Shown in pieces: positions 25,989 through 34,197 of a DNA stretch of 64,000 bases. A program made the translations under genes and the position numbers. Source of the DNA: Bacteroidota bacterium (GTDB taxonomy: Bacteria > Bacteroidota > Bacteroidia > Sphingobacteriales > Sphingobacteriaceae); NCBI GenBank assembly GCA_023450085.1, contig JAEXHI010000030.1, positions 310,001 to 374,000 on the forward strand, read 5' to 3'. The notes under the pieces were generated by a model that worked only from the letters and a program-made list of their open reading frames with translations, was not told the DNA's origin and made no database searches. The stretch's first letter is position 1, and each line of letters opens with the position of its first letter.

Positions 25989-26498
25989 ATGATGAATAAA
26001 AAGGGCCTTTACTTTTTGCTTTTTACTTTCAACTTTTTACTTCTCGTGGTCTCCTGCTCCCGCCTTCCCAATGTACAAGGCAAGGGCGAAACTTTTCTTC
26101 AAGGGGTTTGGAGCCAAGATAGCATTGGAAATAAGGAAAAAATGCAATCGTATACCCAGCATCAATTTAGGTTTACTTGCGATTCGTTTTATGTTGACCT
26201 GGTGACGCATTCTAAAGTAAATTACTACGAAGAAGACTGCTTTAACAATGGTGAGTGGAAGGAATACGCGAAAGGAACTTATCAGGTACGTAATGATACC
26301 TTAATGTTAGTTGGCGATTTTACGAAGGCAAATTATAAGCAAAAGGTTTCGGGCTGTTACCGCCACGGTAGGTATTTGATTAACTTTAAAGTGAAGTCTT
26401 GGAATGCCGAGCAGTTGCAATTGGAAAACCTGAGCGACCAAACAGAAGTAAAACTTAATTTAAAAGAGAAAATAACCTGCGTCCAAAAGGCGCTTTGA
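25989..26498 (+). CDS. Lipoprotein, hypothetical
   Basis: A 169-residue predicted lipoprotein: hydrophobic signal (LYFLLFTFNFLLLVVSCS) with lipobox VVSC, Cys about residue 23. The mature part is beta-rich and polar, with GVWSQDSIG and FRFTCDSFYVDLVT, and closing KINLKEK-like segments. I recognise no family; the pattern of a short lipocalin-like sheet (GKGETFLQGVWSQDS start) resembles small fold proteins that measure or bind a ligand, but this is only an impression. It sits between fumC and the S1/P1 nuclease on the same strand. Confidence 0.7.
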   Translation: MMNKKGLYFLLFTFNFLLLVVSCSRLPNVQGKGETFLQGVWSQDSIGNKEKMQSYTQHQFRFTCDSFYVDLVTHSKVNYYEEDCFNNGEWKEYAKGTYQVRNDTLMLVGDFTKANYKQKVSGCYRHGRYLINFKVKSWNAEQLQLENLSDQTEVKLNLKEKITCVQKAL

Positions 26499-26554
26499 TA
26501 GTCCGAAAAGTCGGGAAGTCCGAAAGACGGAGTATTCACTCATTCAAAATCAAA

Positions 26555-27346
26555 ATGAAAAATTTAAAAAGATTAATCGTAGCATTTGCCTTTATTTATA
26601 CTCCTATTGCGGCTAACGCTTGGGGTGTTTTGGGTCACCGTATTGTGGGTGAGGTTGCTGATAGCTATTTGAGCGCTAATGCGCGTAAGGCCATTAAGCA
26701 AATTTTAGGTAACGAAACCTTGGCCATGAGTGCTAACTGGGCTGATTTCATTAAATCGGACACGAGCTACAAGTATTTGAACAACTGGCATTACGTAAAC
26801 TTGCCAGAAGGTTTGGATAAATCGGGTATGAGCAACTATTTAGATGGCTTTAAAGACGCAAACATCTACAGCAAAACCAACGAGATGATTGCCTTGTTGA
26901 AAGACGCTAAAACTTCTGCAGAGAAAAAAGTATTTGCCATGCGTTTATTGGTTCACTTAATGGGTGATATGCACCAGCCAATGCACACCGCTAGAAAAGA
27001 AGACTTGGGTGGCAACAGAATTTCGGTAATGTGGTTTGGTCAAAAATCTAACCTACACAGGGTTTGGGATGAGCAATTGATTGATTTCCAACAATTGAGT
27101 TTTACTGAATATACCAAAGCCATCAACTTTGCTACACCGCAACAATTAGCAGAATGGAATAAAGCTTCATTGAAAGATTGCATCTTCGAATCGTACCGAA
27201 TTTGCAACAAGATTTATGCAACAGGTATTAAAAATGATGACAAACTGAGCTACAACTACAATTTTGATTGGATTGGGACTGTAAATGAGCAATTGTTAAA
27301 AGGTGGTGTTCGCTTGGCAAACATTTTAAACGGAATTTATAAATAG
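26555..27346 (+). CDS. S1/P1-type secreted nuclease
   Basis: About 263 residues with a signal peptide cleaved before W (AANA|WGVLGHR). In this family the new N-terminal Trp ligates one of three zinc ions; the other ligands are seen in GHRIVGEVADSYL, NWHYVNLP, and HLMGDMHQPMHTA followed by DLGGNRI. These periplasmic enzymes cut single-stranded DNA and RNA and release 5'-nucleotides, giving phosphate and nucleosides. A longer frame upstream of ATG 26555 is dismissed because it would bury the signal peptide. Confidence 0.92.
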   Translation: MKNLKRLIVAFAFIYTPIAANAWGVLGHRIVGEVADSYLSANARKAIKQILGNETLAMSANWADFIKSDTSYKYLNNWHYVNLPEGLDKSGMSNYLDGFKDANIYSKTNEMIALLKDAKTSAEKKVFAMRLLVHLMGDMHQPMHTARKEDLGGNRISVMWFGQKSNLHRVWDEQLIDFQQLSFTEYTKAINFATPQQLAEWNKASLKDCIFESYRICNKIYATGIKNDDKLSYNYNFDWIGTVNEQLLKGGVRLANILNGIYK

Positions 27347-27441
27347 TTGGTTAATTGTTTAATTGACCAATTGTTGAATTGTTATAGTAAGGTACAAACT
27401 AGGTTTTGTTCTTGCTCCTTAATCTTTATTTCCTCTCGAAA

Positions 27442-27879
27442 ATGAAAATACTAATGGTTTGTTTGGGCAATATTTGCCGTTCGCCTTTGGCACATGGCAT
27501 ATTGCAGCATTTAGCCGATAATGAAAATTTAGGTTGGCAGGTGCATAGCGCTGGTACAGGAGGTTGGCATGTGGGCAATCCACCCGACCGACGGAGCGTA
27601 TTGGCCGCAAGAAGCTTAGGCTATGATATTTCTGGACAAAGGGCCAGACATTTTAACAAGGCCTTTTTTGACGAATACGACCATATTTTGGTGATGGACA
27701 GGAACAACCTAAGGGATGTATTGGATTTGGCCAAAACAGAAGAACATCGGCAAAAGGTAAGGCTGTTTTTGCCAGATGGCGAAGTGACCGACCCTTATTA
27801 CGACAACGATTTATTTGTGCCTGTGAGCTTGGAAGTAGAGCAGCGCTGCAAAGAAATATTAAAGGAGCTACGTAGTTAG
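27442..27879 (+). CDS. Low-molecular-weight protein-tyrosine phosphatase
   Basis: About 145 residues. The P-loop MVCLGNICRSPLAHG carries the nucleophile Cys7 and Arg13 in the C-x5-R-S form, and the general acid is in VTDPYYDND (DP motif). In bacteria such enzymes often dephosphorylate tyrosine kinases that control capsule export, but no BY-kinase is encoded here, so the partner is unknown. The start is ATG 27442, not the upstream in-frame codon at 27406. Its 3' end overlaps the convergent ceramidase-like gene by 12 bp. Confidence 0.93.
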   Translation: MKILMVCLGNICRSPLAHGILQHLADNENLGWQVHSAGTGGWHVGNPPDRRSVLAARSLGYDISGQRARHFNKAFFDEYDHILVMDRNNLRDVLDLAKTEEHRQKVRLFLPDGEVTDPYYDNDLFVPVSLEVEQRCKEILKELRS

Positions 27880-28542
27880 CTCCTTTTTATTTTGGGTCAA
27901 ATAAATATAGTTGAACATACAAAAAGTGGCGATGGCACCAAAGCTATGCCACAAGAAATGTGTCCCAAAACTTAACCACTCCCACTTATCTGCAATGCGG
28001 AAAGTAAGGGCTAAAGCAAAAGATAGCAAAGCGTAGCCTACCCATTTTCCCGCTTTCCATTTGGTGTAAATTAGATATCTTAACACAGGAAGCAGGACTA
28101 GCAATGCCATTAGCGCATAGTTGATGTTTACAAAAAGATGAATGTTATCCGCACTCAACAAATTCCTGATAGAAAACTGCAGCCCCACATAACTCAACAC
28201 CATTAATACGGCATAATACCATTTGGTGCTTTGGGCCAAAAAGTAAACACCAGCCGAAACACAAAGCAGCATAATGGGCATCCAATCCATCATGATAAAA
28301 ACACGCCATTGCCTTAGCGCATGGTAAACCGTGCCGCCAATACCACCAATGTACAACAATACAAGGCAATAGGTAAGGAAGGGATTTGATTTGAACTTGC
28401 CTTTCATTTTAACGGTCCAGTACAAAGCAATAGCCAAAAAGAAACCAGAAGTAATGGCATTAAGAGGCTCGGGAAAAAGCTGGGCCATATTGGTTTCGGT
28501 ATAGAGCATGCCGCCATCGGGCGGAAGTTGGTTAACAGGCAT
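27868..28542 (-). CDS. Seven-helix membrane hydrolase of the CREST/alkaline ceramidase type
   Basis: A 224-residue protein with about seven membrane helices. It shows the CREST superfamily pattern: Glu16 and Asn28 near the start (LNAITSGFFLA), GTVYH with His74, Asp86 in MMDWMPI and a C-terminal H-x3-H (HFLWH, 195-199). These residues bind zinc in alkaline ceramidases. The usual Ser of S-x3-H is Gly70 here. Bacteroidota make sphingolipids, so a lipid amidase is plausible, but substrate is inference. The gene stands alone and overlaps the phosphatase gene tail to tail. Confidence 0.75.
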   Translation of the reverse strand: MPVNQLPPDGGMLYTETNMAQLFPEPLNAITSGFFLAIALYWTVKMKGKFKSNPFLTYCLVLLYIGGIGGTVYHALRQWRVFIMMDWMPIMLLCVSAGVYFLAQSTKWYYAVLMVLSYVGLQFSIRNLLSADNIHLFVNINYALMALLVLLPVLRYLIYTKWKAGKWVGYALLSFALALTFRIADKWEWLSFGTHFLWHSFGAIATFCMFNYIYLTQNKKELTT

Positions 28543-28633
28543 ATGGTCTTTTTTTGAATAACGTGAAGATAATTGTTTTTGTTTTAGCTTAACTTTATGC
28601 TTTTATTAAGGAACATCTGACAAAACAAATTTC

Positions 28634-29179
28634 ATGGCTACACCAAAACTTTTTATGCTTTTATTGGGCTGTAAACCAAAAGGCAGACATACGGAGCAAC
28701 ACGATATCTTTTTCGCAATAGCAAACGAGCTAAAAGAACTGGTGCCTGCCATCAAACAGTTTTGGCCGGAGGCAAAGGGAAAGATCCATTTGGACGCTTA
28801 CCGAGTGGTTAATCATGTAAATGGTTATCAAGTAAATGTTGTAGAGAAAGCAGCGCAGGATGAAGCAAGCCAAAAGTTGTTCTTTTTGAATTTGGGAGGC
28901 TATCAAAGCAATGTGTTTGAGGAGATACATTACAAAATGTTAATGGTTTCTGCCGATAAGGCAACAGCAACCGCTAGTGCTAAAAGTAGTCCTTTCTTTA
29001 AACAGTATTTCAGTCCTCATATTGATGATAAATATGGAGTAGATGTGGATGATGTTTTTGATATTGAAGAAGTGCTGCCTTCTGAGATGAAAGAAAAATA
29101 TGCCATTCAATTTACTAAAGTGGAAGCATTGCCCGATGATGAGGTGGTGCTGGGGTATATGCCGGTAGATAAGCTTTAA
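28634..29179 (+). CDS. DUF1543 family protein
   Basis: A 181-residue cytoplasmic protein of unknown function. The N-terminal LFMLLLGCKPKGRHTEQHDI and the following IFFAIANELKELVPAIKQFWP are the family hallmark; a second half repeats a similar pattern (KLFFLNLGGYQSNVFEEIHY) suggesting an internal duplication. Length is within the family range. No operon partner: the ceramidase-like gene is divergent and the OYE gene follows after 248 bp. Confidence 0.85.
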   Translation: MATPKLFMLLLGCKPKGRHTEQHDIFFAIANELKELVPAIKQFWPEAKGKIHLDAYRVVNHVNGYQVNVVEKAAQDEASQKLFFLNLGGYQSNVFEEIHYKMLMVSADKATATASAKSSPFFKQYFSPHIDDKYGVDVDDVFDIEEVLPSEMKEKYAIQFTKVEALPDDEVVLGYMPVDKL

Positions 29180-29212
29180 TCTTCATTCACCTCAATAGCT
29201 TTTAAATGAAAA

Positions 29213-29239
29213 GCGGGTCAATGCATCCACATTGCCCGC
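29213..29239 (+). terminator. Possible terminator hairpin after the DUF1543 gene
   Basis: GCGGGTCAAT pairs with ATTGCCCGC with one bulged T. It starts 34 bp past the stop. No T tract follows, so termination efficiency is doubtful. The rest of the gap up to 29427 shows no gene. Confidence 0.4.
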
Positions 29240-29427
29240 CAAACTATTAAGGAATTAAGAAGTGCTTGTTTATACCTCAAACATAAGCGGAGTACCTATC
29301 AAAGTATATCAAGGTGTCGACAAAAGGCAGGGATCTGTCGTTAAAATTTTGTCAGATAAGGCTCACAACTTTTAGGATGCTTAGCAATTGCTTTTAATCT
29401 TCTTAAATTGCATTTAAAAGCAAGCAT

Positions 29428-30489
29428 ATGTCAATCTTATTTTCTCCCATAAAAATTAAAAACCTGACGCTCAAAAACCGTATTGTGGTTTCACCAATGT
29501 GTCAATATTCTTCTGTAGATGGTTTTGCCAACAACTGGCATTTGGTGCATCTGGGAAGTAGAGCTGTAGGTGGTGCAGGGTTAATCATTACTGAGGCTAC
29601 CTCTGTTTCTCCCGAAGGAAGAATTTCTATTGTTGATTTGGGTATCTGGAAAGAAGAGCATCAGGAAAAGCTAAGAGAAATTGTAGATTTTGTACATGCT
29701 AATGGTGCCGCTATTGGCGTGCAGTTGGCACATGCAGGTCGTAAAGCAAGTTTTGATGTGCCATGGGAAAGTCCTACGCAAGTAAGCAAAGAAAATGGCG
29801 GATGGGATACGGTGGCGCCAAGTGCTATTCAATTTAACCCCAAAGATAAAATGCCAATCGCCCTAGATTTGCAAGGCATTGAAAAAGTAAAAGCAGATTT
29901 TAAGGCCGCAACTTTGCGTGCTTTGGAAGTGGGCTTTGATGTGGTAGAGATTCATGCTGCTCACGGTTATTTATTGCACCAATTTCTATCTCCGTTAAGC
30001 AACCAACGTACCGACGAGTATGGTGGCAGTTTTGAAAACCGAATTCGTCTGTTGTTAGAAGTCGTAGCTGCCGTTCAGGAAGTTTGGCCAGTAGAAATGC
30101 CTTTGTTTGTGCGTATATCGGCCACGGATTGGGTACAGGGAGGTTGGAACGAAGAAGAATCGGTACAATTGGCTAAAATATTAAAGGAACATGGCGTTGA
30201 TGTGATTGATACTTCTACGGGAGGTTTATCAAGAGAGCAACAAATTCCAGTGGAGCCGGGCTATCAGGTAAGTTTTGCGGAAGCAATTAAGCTGCAAACG
30301 GGAATTATTACGGGCGCTGTGGGACTCATTACCAGTGCAGCGCAAAGTGAAGCTATTTTGGAAGAAGGCAAGGCTGATTTGATTTTTATGGCCAGGGAAT
30401 TACTTAGAGACCCGTATTTTCCATTGAGAGGGGCAAAGGAACTAGGAGACGATGTACAATGGCCTTCGCAATATCAAAGAGCTAAATAA
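29428..30489 (+). CDS. Old yellow enzyme family NADH:flavin oxidoreductase (YqjM-like)
   Basis: A 353-residue FMN-dependent ene reductase. Visible: SPIKIKNLTLKNRIVVSPMC with the YqjM-type Cys (PMCQYSS), GVQLAHAGRKAS, the catalytic pair HAAHGYLLHQFLSP, and YGGSFENRIRLLLEVV. The MCQY and HxxH arrangement puts it in the thermophilic-like/YqjM class, which reduces alpha,beta-unsaturated carbonyls and may counter electrophile stress. It stands alone. Confidence 0.93.
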   Translation: MSILFSPIKIKNLTLKNRIVVSPMCQYSSVDGFANNWHLVHLGSRAVGGAGLIITEATSVSPEGRISIVDLGIWKEEHQEKLREIVDFVHANGAAIGVQLAHAGRKASFDVPWESPTQVSKENGGWDTVAPSAIQFNPKDKMPIALDLQGIEKVKADFKAATLRALEVGFDVVEIHAAHGYLLHQFLSPLSNQRTDEYGGSFENRIRLLLEVVAAVQEVWPVEMPLFVRISATDWVQGGWNEEESVQLAKILKEHGVDVIDTSTGGLSREQQIPVEPGYQVSFAEAIKLQTGIITGAVGLITSAAQSEAILEEGKADLIFMARELLRDPYFPLRGAKELGDDVQWPSQYQRAK

Positions 30490-30578
30490 GAGTGGATTAG
30501 GGGCGTGAAACATAAAGAGTTCGGTTTTTGTAGAGAGCGAAGTTTTTATATCTTTATATGGCCAAATGTTATACGTCT

Positions 30579-31403
30579 ATGGAAAACAGAGGGTTCATAT
30601 TGATCCTATTTTCGCTTTTTGTTCTTGTGGGTAATGCTTTTGCACAGAAAACAAAGACGACCAGTTTTTTCTTTAAAACGGACTTAAGTGTTTTAGATAC
30701 CCGACAAACGGAGAGTTTCTCGCAGTTTATCAGTGAACTTGATTCTACTGATATTCTTTCAATTGCTATTTTGGGCTATTGCGATGATCGAGGCAGAATT
30801 GGTTATAACGATACGCTTTCCGTCAAAAGGGCTAATTATATGAAAGGATTACTATTGGCCAAGGGAATTAGCGAGGGAAAAATCAAGCTCTTGACAGGAC
30901 ATGGGAAAGTTGATCTTTCACAGCGGAGTAATGTGGTGCAACAGCGAACTTATAACAGACGTGTGGACGTTATAATCAGCTATGCCAGACGCAATTTGGC
31001 TACAGACAATTCTATTTTATCGGATACCCTAAAAGTGGGAGATAAGATTATGCTAGAGAACATTCTGTTTGAAAATAGTCGTTCAGTCCTTTTAGAAGAA
31101 TCTATTCCTGTACTGGAAAAAATTACTAAAACCATCAAAGAAAAATCTCAATATAACATTGCCATACTGGGGCATATTTGCTGTAATCCGCCAAATAGGG
31201 ATGTGAAAGACTTTGAAACTGGCGAGTATAACCTTTCGCATGCGAGGGCAAAAATCATCTATGACTATTTAATCTATAAGGGCGTTGATCCAAAACGACT
31301 TGCATATAAAGGAATGATGGCCAACTATCCCTTGGGCAAAGGCGAGAAATATGATAGAAGAGTTGAGCTGCAAATCACGGGTATTAATAAGGTGAGCAAC
31401 TAA
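30579..31403 (+). CDS. Secreted protein with two tandem OmpA-like domains
   Basis: About 274 residues: signal peptide (FILILFSLFVLVGNAFA) then two OmpA_C-like domains in a row and no barrel. The first runs SFFFKTDLSVLD...ILGYCDDRG...TYNRRVDVII; the second NILFENSRSVLL...ILGHICCNPP...KYDRRVELQI. In this family the domain binds peptidoglycan meso-DAP through an Asp/Arg pair; both domains keep an Arg in RRV. The second domain lacks the usual Asp-Gly start but keeps HICC with paired cysteines. Start at ATG 30579 is preferred to 30558 because it gives a cleaner signal. Confidence 0.8.
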   Translation: MENRGFILILFSLFVLVGNAFAQKTKTTSFFFKTDLSVLDTRQTESFSQFISELDSTDILSIAILGYCDDRGRIGYNDTLSVKRANYMKGLLLAKGISEGKIKLLTGHGKVDLSQRSNVVQQRTYNRRVDVIISYARRNLATDNSILSDTLKVGDKIMLENILFENSRSVLLEESIPVLEKITKTIKEKSQYNIAILGHICCNPPNRDVKDFETGEYNLSHARAKIIYDYLIYKGVDPKRLAYKGMMANYPLGKGEKYDRRVELQITGINKVSN

Positions 31404-31877
31404 GCTTTAAACATTAAAGTGATTAAAAAATGAACCACCTAAGACACCTTAGTTCATCTAAGCACTTTGCAAAAACTAGAATGTTCTTAGGTGCCTAAGG
31501 TAGTTAAAAGATGTTGGGAGTAAGTTGACAGTTAAAACATTAAGAAATTAAGATGATTAAGGCATGTTCAAAAACTTAATGTTCCTTCATGTCTTAATGG
31601 TTCAAGAAAATTAAAATGTTCTTAGGTGTCTAAGGTGGTTAAAAGATATTTAGCGTAAGATAATAGTTAAAACATTAAGGAATTAAGATGATTAAGGCAT
31701 GTTCAAAAACTTAATGTTCCTTCATCTCTTAATGGTTCAGGACAACTAAAATGCTCTTAGGTGTCTAAGGTGGTAAAATCCATCATTCAAAAAGATAAAA
31801 AATTAAAACCTTATCACAAGCGTTACAGTTTAACTTGTAGGTTTTTGCTAATTTTAAATTTCAATAAATAAAAGCAC
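31404..31877. other. 474-bp gene-free interval with tandem repeats
   Basis: No gene. Most of it is the 135-bp tandem repeat described separately (31481-31783), preceded by an inverted copy of its TAAG words (31433-31452) and followed by about 95 bp of AT-rich DNA before ybaB. Confidence 0.75.
31433..31783 (+). repeat. 135-bp tandem repeat, 2.2 units, with inverted end
   Basis: The word CTTAGGTG(C/T)CTAAGG recurs at exactly 135-bp spacing (units 31481-31615, 31616-31750, partial from 31751). Each unit also holds GTTAAAACATTAAG...CTTAATG, an inverted repeat. At the left end AACCACCTAAGACACCTTAG (31433-31452) is nearly the reverse complement of the CTTAGGTGTCTAAGGTGGTT word in the units, so the whole block can fold back on itself. 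Confidence 0.9.
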
Positions 31878-32183
31878 ATGTTTGATAAATTAATGGCCGC
31901 ACAAGGCAAGGCAGAGGAAGTAAAGAAGAGATTAGATAATGTTTCGGTATTTGGAGAAGTAGAGGGTGGTGCTATTAAAGTTACCGCTACGGCTAACAAA
32001 GCAATTACTGGTATTAGCATTAGCGATGAATTTTACGAGCAGGCAGATAAAGAAGAGTTAGAAGAGCTTTTACAAGCTGCGGTGAACAAAGCCTTAGCAC
32101 AAGCAGATCAAGTGAGTGCTGTAGAGATGCAAGCTGCAACAAAAGAAATGTTAGGTGGTTTTGGAGGCTTATTTGGACAATAA
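31878..32183 (+). CDS. YbaB/EbfC family nucleoid-associated protein
   Basis: A 101-residue protein. MFDKLMAAQGKAEEVKKRLD opens the helical arm, GEVEGGAIKVTATANKAITG the central beta sheet, and the C-terminal part is a helix rich in Gln and Ala ending LGGFGGLFGQ. The family forms tweezer-like dimers that bind DNA broadly. It is often next to dnaX/recR; here it is followed 10 bp later by an UPF0173 hydrolase gene, with which it forms an operon. Confidence 0.92.
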   Translation: MFDKLMAAQGKAEEVKKRLDNVSVFGEVEGGAIKVTATANKAITGISISDEFYEQADKEELEELLQAAVNKALAQADQVSAVEMQAATKEMLGGFGGLFGQ

Positions 32184-32193
32184 TCAATAAATT

Positions 32194-32871
32194 ATGAAGT
32201 ACACATATTACGGGCAATCTTGCTTCTTGCTAGAAACTTCTTCAGCAAAACTATTATTTGATCCTTTCATTAGCGGTAACCCGTTAGCAAAGCATATTAA
32301 GGTAGAAGAAATTGCTGCAGATTATATCTTGGTAAGCCACGGACATGGCGACCACGTGGCTGATTTGGTAGATATTGCCAAAAGAACCAACGCAAAAGTG
32401 ATTTGTATGCCTGAAATTGCGGGCTGGTTGCAAAAGCAAGGAGTAACCAACATTCACGACATGAACATCGGTAAATTCAAATTTGATTTTGGAACCGTGC
32501 GCATGGTCTCGGCTACGCATTCAAGCAGCTTGCCTGATGGCTCTTATGGTGGAAATCCTGCAGGTTTTGTATTAGATGCAGACGGAATGCAGATTTATTT
32601 TGCTGGAGATACAGGCTTAACGCTTGATATGAAGTTATTGGCAGAATTGTACCAATTAGAATATGCTATTTTACCAATTGGTGGTAACTATACTATGGAT
32701 CCAGATGATGCCGTAATTGCTGCGGCTTATGTGAATTGCGATAAGGTGATTGGAGTCCACTATGATTCATTTCCGGTAATTAGTATCGATAAGAACTTTG
32801 CAGTGGAGAGTTTTAAGAGAGCTCAAAAAACGTTGTTGTTGCCAGCGATTGGCGAAACTGTAGCGTTATAA
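32194..32871 (+). CDS. UPF0173 family metal-dependent hydrolase (metallo-beta-lactamase fold)
   Basis: A 225-residue hydrolase. MKYTYYGQSCFLLETSSAKL is the family start; the zinc site is H-x-H-x-D-H in VSHGHGDHVAD, with further His in VSATHSSSL, Asp in YFAGDTGLTLD and the final His in GVHYDSF. Function is likely a phosphoesterase or lactonase of unknown substrate. Second gene in the ybaB operon, terminated by 33-bp palindrome copy 3. Confidence 0.9.
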   Translation: MKYTYYGQSCFLLETSSAKLLFDPFISGNPLAKHIKVEEIAADYILVSHGHGDHVADLVDIAKRTNAKVICMPEIAGWLQKQGVTNIHDMNIGKFKFDFGTVRMVSATHSSSLPDGSYGGNPAGFVLDADGMQIYFAGDTGLTLDMKLLAELYQLEYAILPIGGNYTMDPDDAVIAAAYVNCDKVIGVHYDSFPVISIDKNFAVESFKRAQKTLLLPAIGETVAL

Positions 32872-32881
32872 AATATATTTT

Positions 32882-32914
32882 AGACTTACGAAGTTTTTGA
32901 AACTTCGTAAGTCT
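32882..32914. repeat. 33-bp palindrome, copy 3 (distant from RAYT)
   Basis: Arms AGACTTACGAAGTTTT and GAAACTTCGTAAGTCT around a central T; one base of the innermost pair differs from copies 1 and 2. It lies in a convergent gap, 10 bp past the UPF0173 stop and 14 bp past the stop of the next minus-strand gene. A partial extra arm, AGCTTCGTAAGCTT, follows at 32917-32930. Confidence 0.95.
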
Positions 32915-32928
32915 TTAGCTTCGTAAGC

Positions 32929-33231
32929 TTAGTTTTTCTTTTTAGCGGCTTCCTTGTTTGTTTTGTACCTCATGTCTGCAGTGCCATCTTTTTTCTTAGG
33001 CCCTGCTGGAGCAGCTTTAGTCGCTTTGTTTTCTTTGTAGCGCATGTCTGGCGTACCGTCAGCTTTTAGCTTCGTGCCAGCACTTTCTGCCTTTTTTTCT
33101 GCTTTTTTGGTTTCGGTTTTAACGGTTGTACTTGCTTTTTTTTGTGCTTGCTTCACCGGTGCGGTGCTTTGTGCAAACGAGACGCTAATGCTAAATAGGG
33201 CAATAGCAGCCAAGGTTAAGATTTTTTTCAT
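32929..33231 (-). CDS. Small secreted Lys/Ala-rich protein with a DGTxDMRYK repeat
   Basis: A 100-residue exported protein: signal peptide (KKILTLAAIALFSISVSFA), then a low-complexity basic segment of Lys, Ala, Thr, and two copies of a motif: KADGTPDMRYKENK and KKDGTADMRYKTNK. The repeat is conserved between copies despite the low-complexity surroundings, so it probably is the functional part. No named family is known to me. The basic, Ala-rich nature suggests binding of nucleic acid or an acidic surface polymer. It converges on the UPF0173 gene. Confidence 0.75.
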   Translation of the reverse strand: MKKILTLAAIALFSISVSFAQSTAPVKQAQKKASTTVKTETKKAEKKAESAGTKLKADGTPDMRYKENKATKAAPAGPKKKDGTADMRYKTNKEAAKKKN

Positions 33232-33280
33232 GGTTTACTATTTGATTTAGTAGTTTAATAATAACCTAATTTACAAAATT

Positions 33281-34150
33281 TTACCTCTTCAAAGAAAATT
33301 TAATCGGAACATTATATCTTGTATCAACCGCCTCGCCAAACATCTTTCCGGGGATCCAGTCGGAAGAAAGTTTTAATACTCTTACTGCTTCTATAGTCAG
33401 GTCATGGTGTGGAGATTCTACCATTTCGATGTTGTCAAGGTCTCCATTTTTTTTCACGACAAAACTAAGTTTAACAGTTCCCTGTACACCATCTCGTGCT
33501 AATTGCAGAGGATATTTTATTTCGGAAGCCAAATGTCTATAGAACTGGTTGATCCCCCCTTTATAAGTCGGCGGTGCAAATAAGTCGTCGTAAGTGGCGG
33601 GTTTACCATCTTTGTAAAAATATTCGGCTTGGCTTTTCTTACCATAAACGTCATACACTTCTTTTCCAGCCAACTTTGCATCATTATAGTAAAGTTTCCA
33701 TTCGCCTATTTTTTTACCGTTTTCATAAGCGCCTTCTTTTTGTATTTGCTGATTACCCCAGTATTCCACAGACTTGCCATTTAACTTGCCATGAACATAG
33801 TTTTCTATTTTGCTAATTTGTTCGCTACTGTTGTAGGTTTTCCATTCTCCATGTCTGTGGCCCTTGTCATAATCGCCTTTCTCCTTCGGCTTTCCTTTTT
33901 GATAACTCGTAAATGGCCCTTTTCTAACGGTTAAATCTTTGTCTTCAAAACTGATGACTTCTTGCGTTACATCTTTTCTGTCGTAAAAAGTAACCTGATA
34001 AAATTCACCTACATGTTTTACCACTGGTCTCCATTTCGAACGAATAGGATCTTTGGTATACATAGGACTGTTGTAGATGATTGTGGTGTCCTGCTGGGCA
34101 AAGCCAATTTTTGCAATGGCTAGAAAAAGGATAAGCGTTAGTTTTTTCAT
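33281..34150 (-). CDS. MORN-repeat protein with C-terminal TonB domain
   Basis: A 289-residue exported protein: signal peptide (MKKLTLILFLAIAKIGFA). It has four or five MORN/YwqK-type repeats in the middle (GKPKEKGDYDKGHRHGEWKT, GKLNGKSVEYW, GAYENGKKIGEWKLYY) and a TonB C-terminal domain (QFYRHLASEIKYPLQLARDG...GTVKLSFVV...). It lacks an N-terminal membrane anchor of true TonB proteins, so it probably is not an energy transducer but a periplasmic partner. Such chimeras are frequent in Bacteroidota. Confidence 0.85.
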   Translation of the reverse strand: MKKLTLILFLAIAKIGFAQQDTTIIYNSPMYTKDPIRSKWRPVVKHVGEFYQVTFYDRKDVTQEVISFEDKDLTVRKGPFTSYQKGKPKEKGDYDKGHRHGEWKTYNSSEQISKIENYVHGKLNGKSVEYWGNQQIQKEGAYENGKKIGEWKLYYNDAKLAGKEVYDVYGKKSQAEYFYKDGKPATYDDLFAPPTYKGGINQFYRHLASEIKYPLQLARDGVQGTVKLSFVVKKNGDLDNIEMVESPHHDLTIEAVRVLKLSSDWIPGKMFGEAVDTRYNVPIKFSLKR

Positions 34151-34197
34151 TTTATATCTAGATATTTTGTTTTTTGGTTGGTTCTTTTTTTTGCTCC

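Noticed and set aside
29380..29427. TTGCTTTTAA...TTTAAAAGCAA inverted repeat before the OYE gene as an operator
   Set aside because: AT-rich and imperfect; not distinguishable from chance in this base composition.
31481..31783. Possible CRISPR array
   Set aside because: Units are 135 bp in direct tandem without unique spacers between short repeats, and no cas genes are present.
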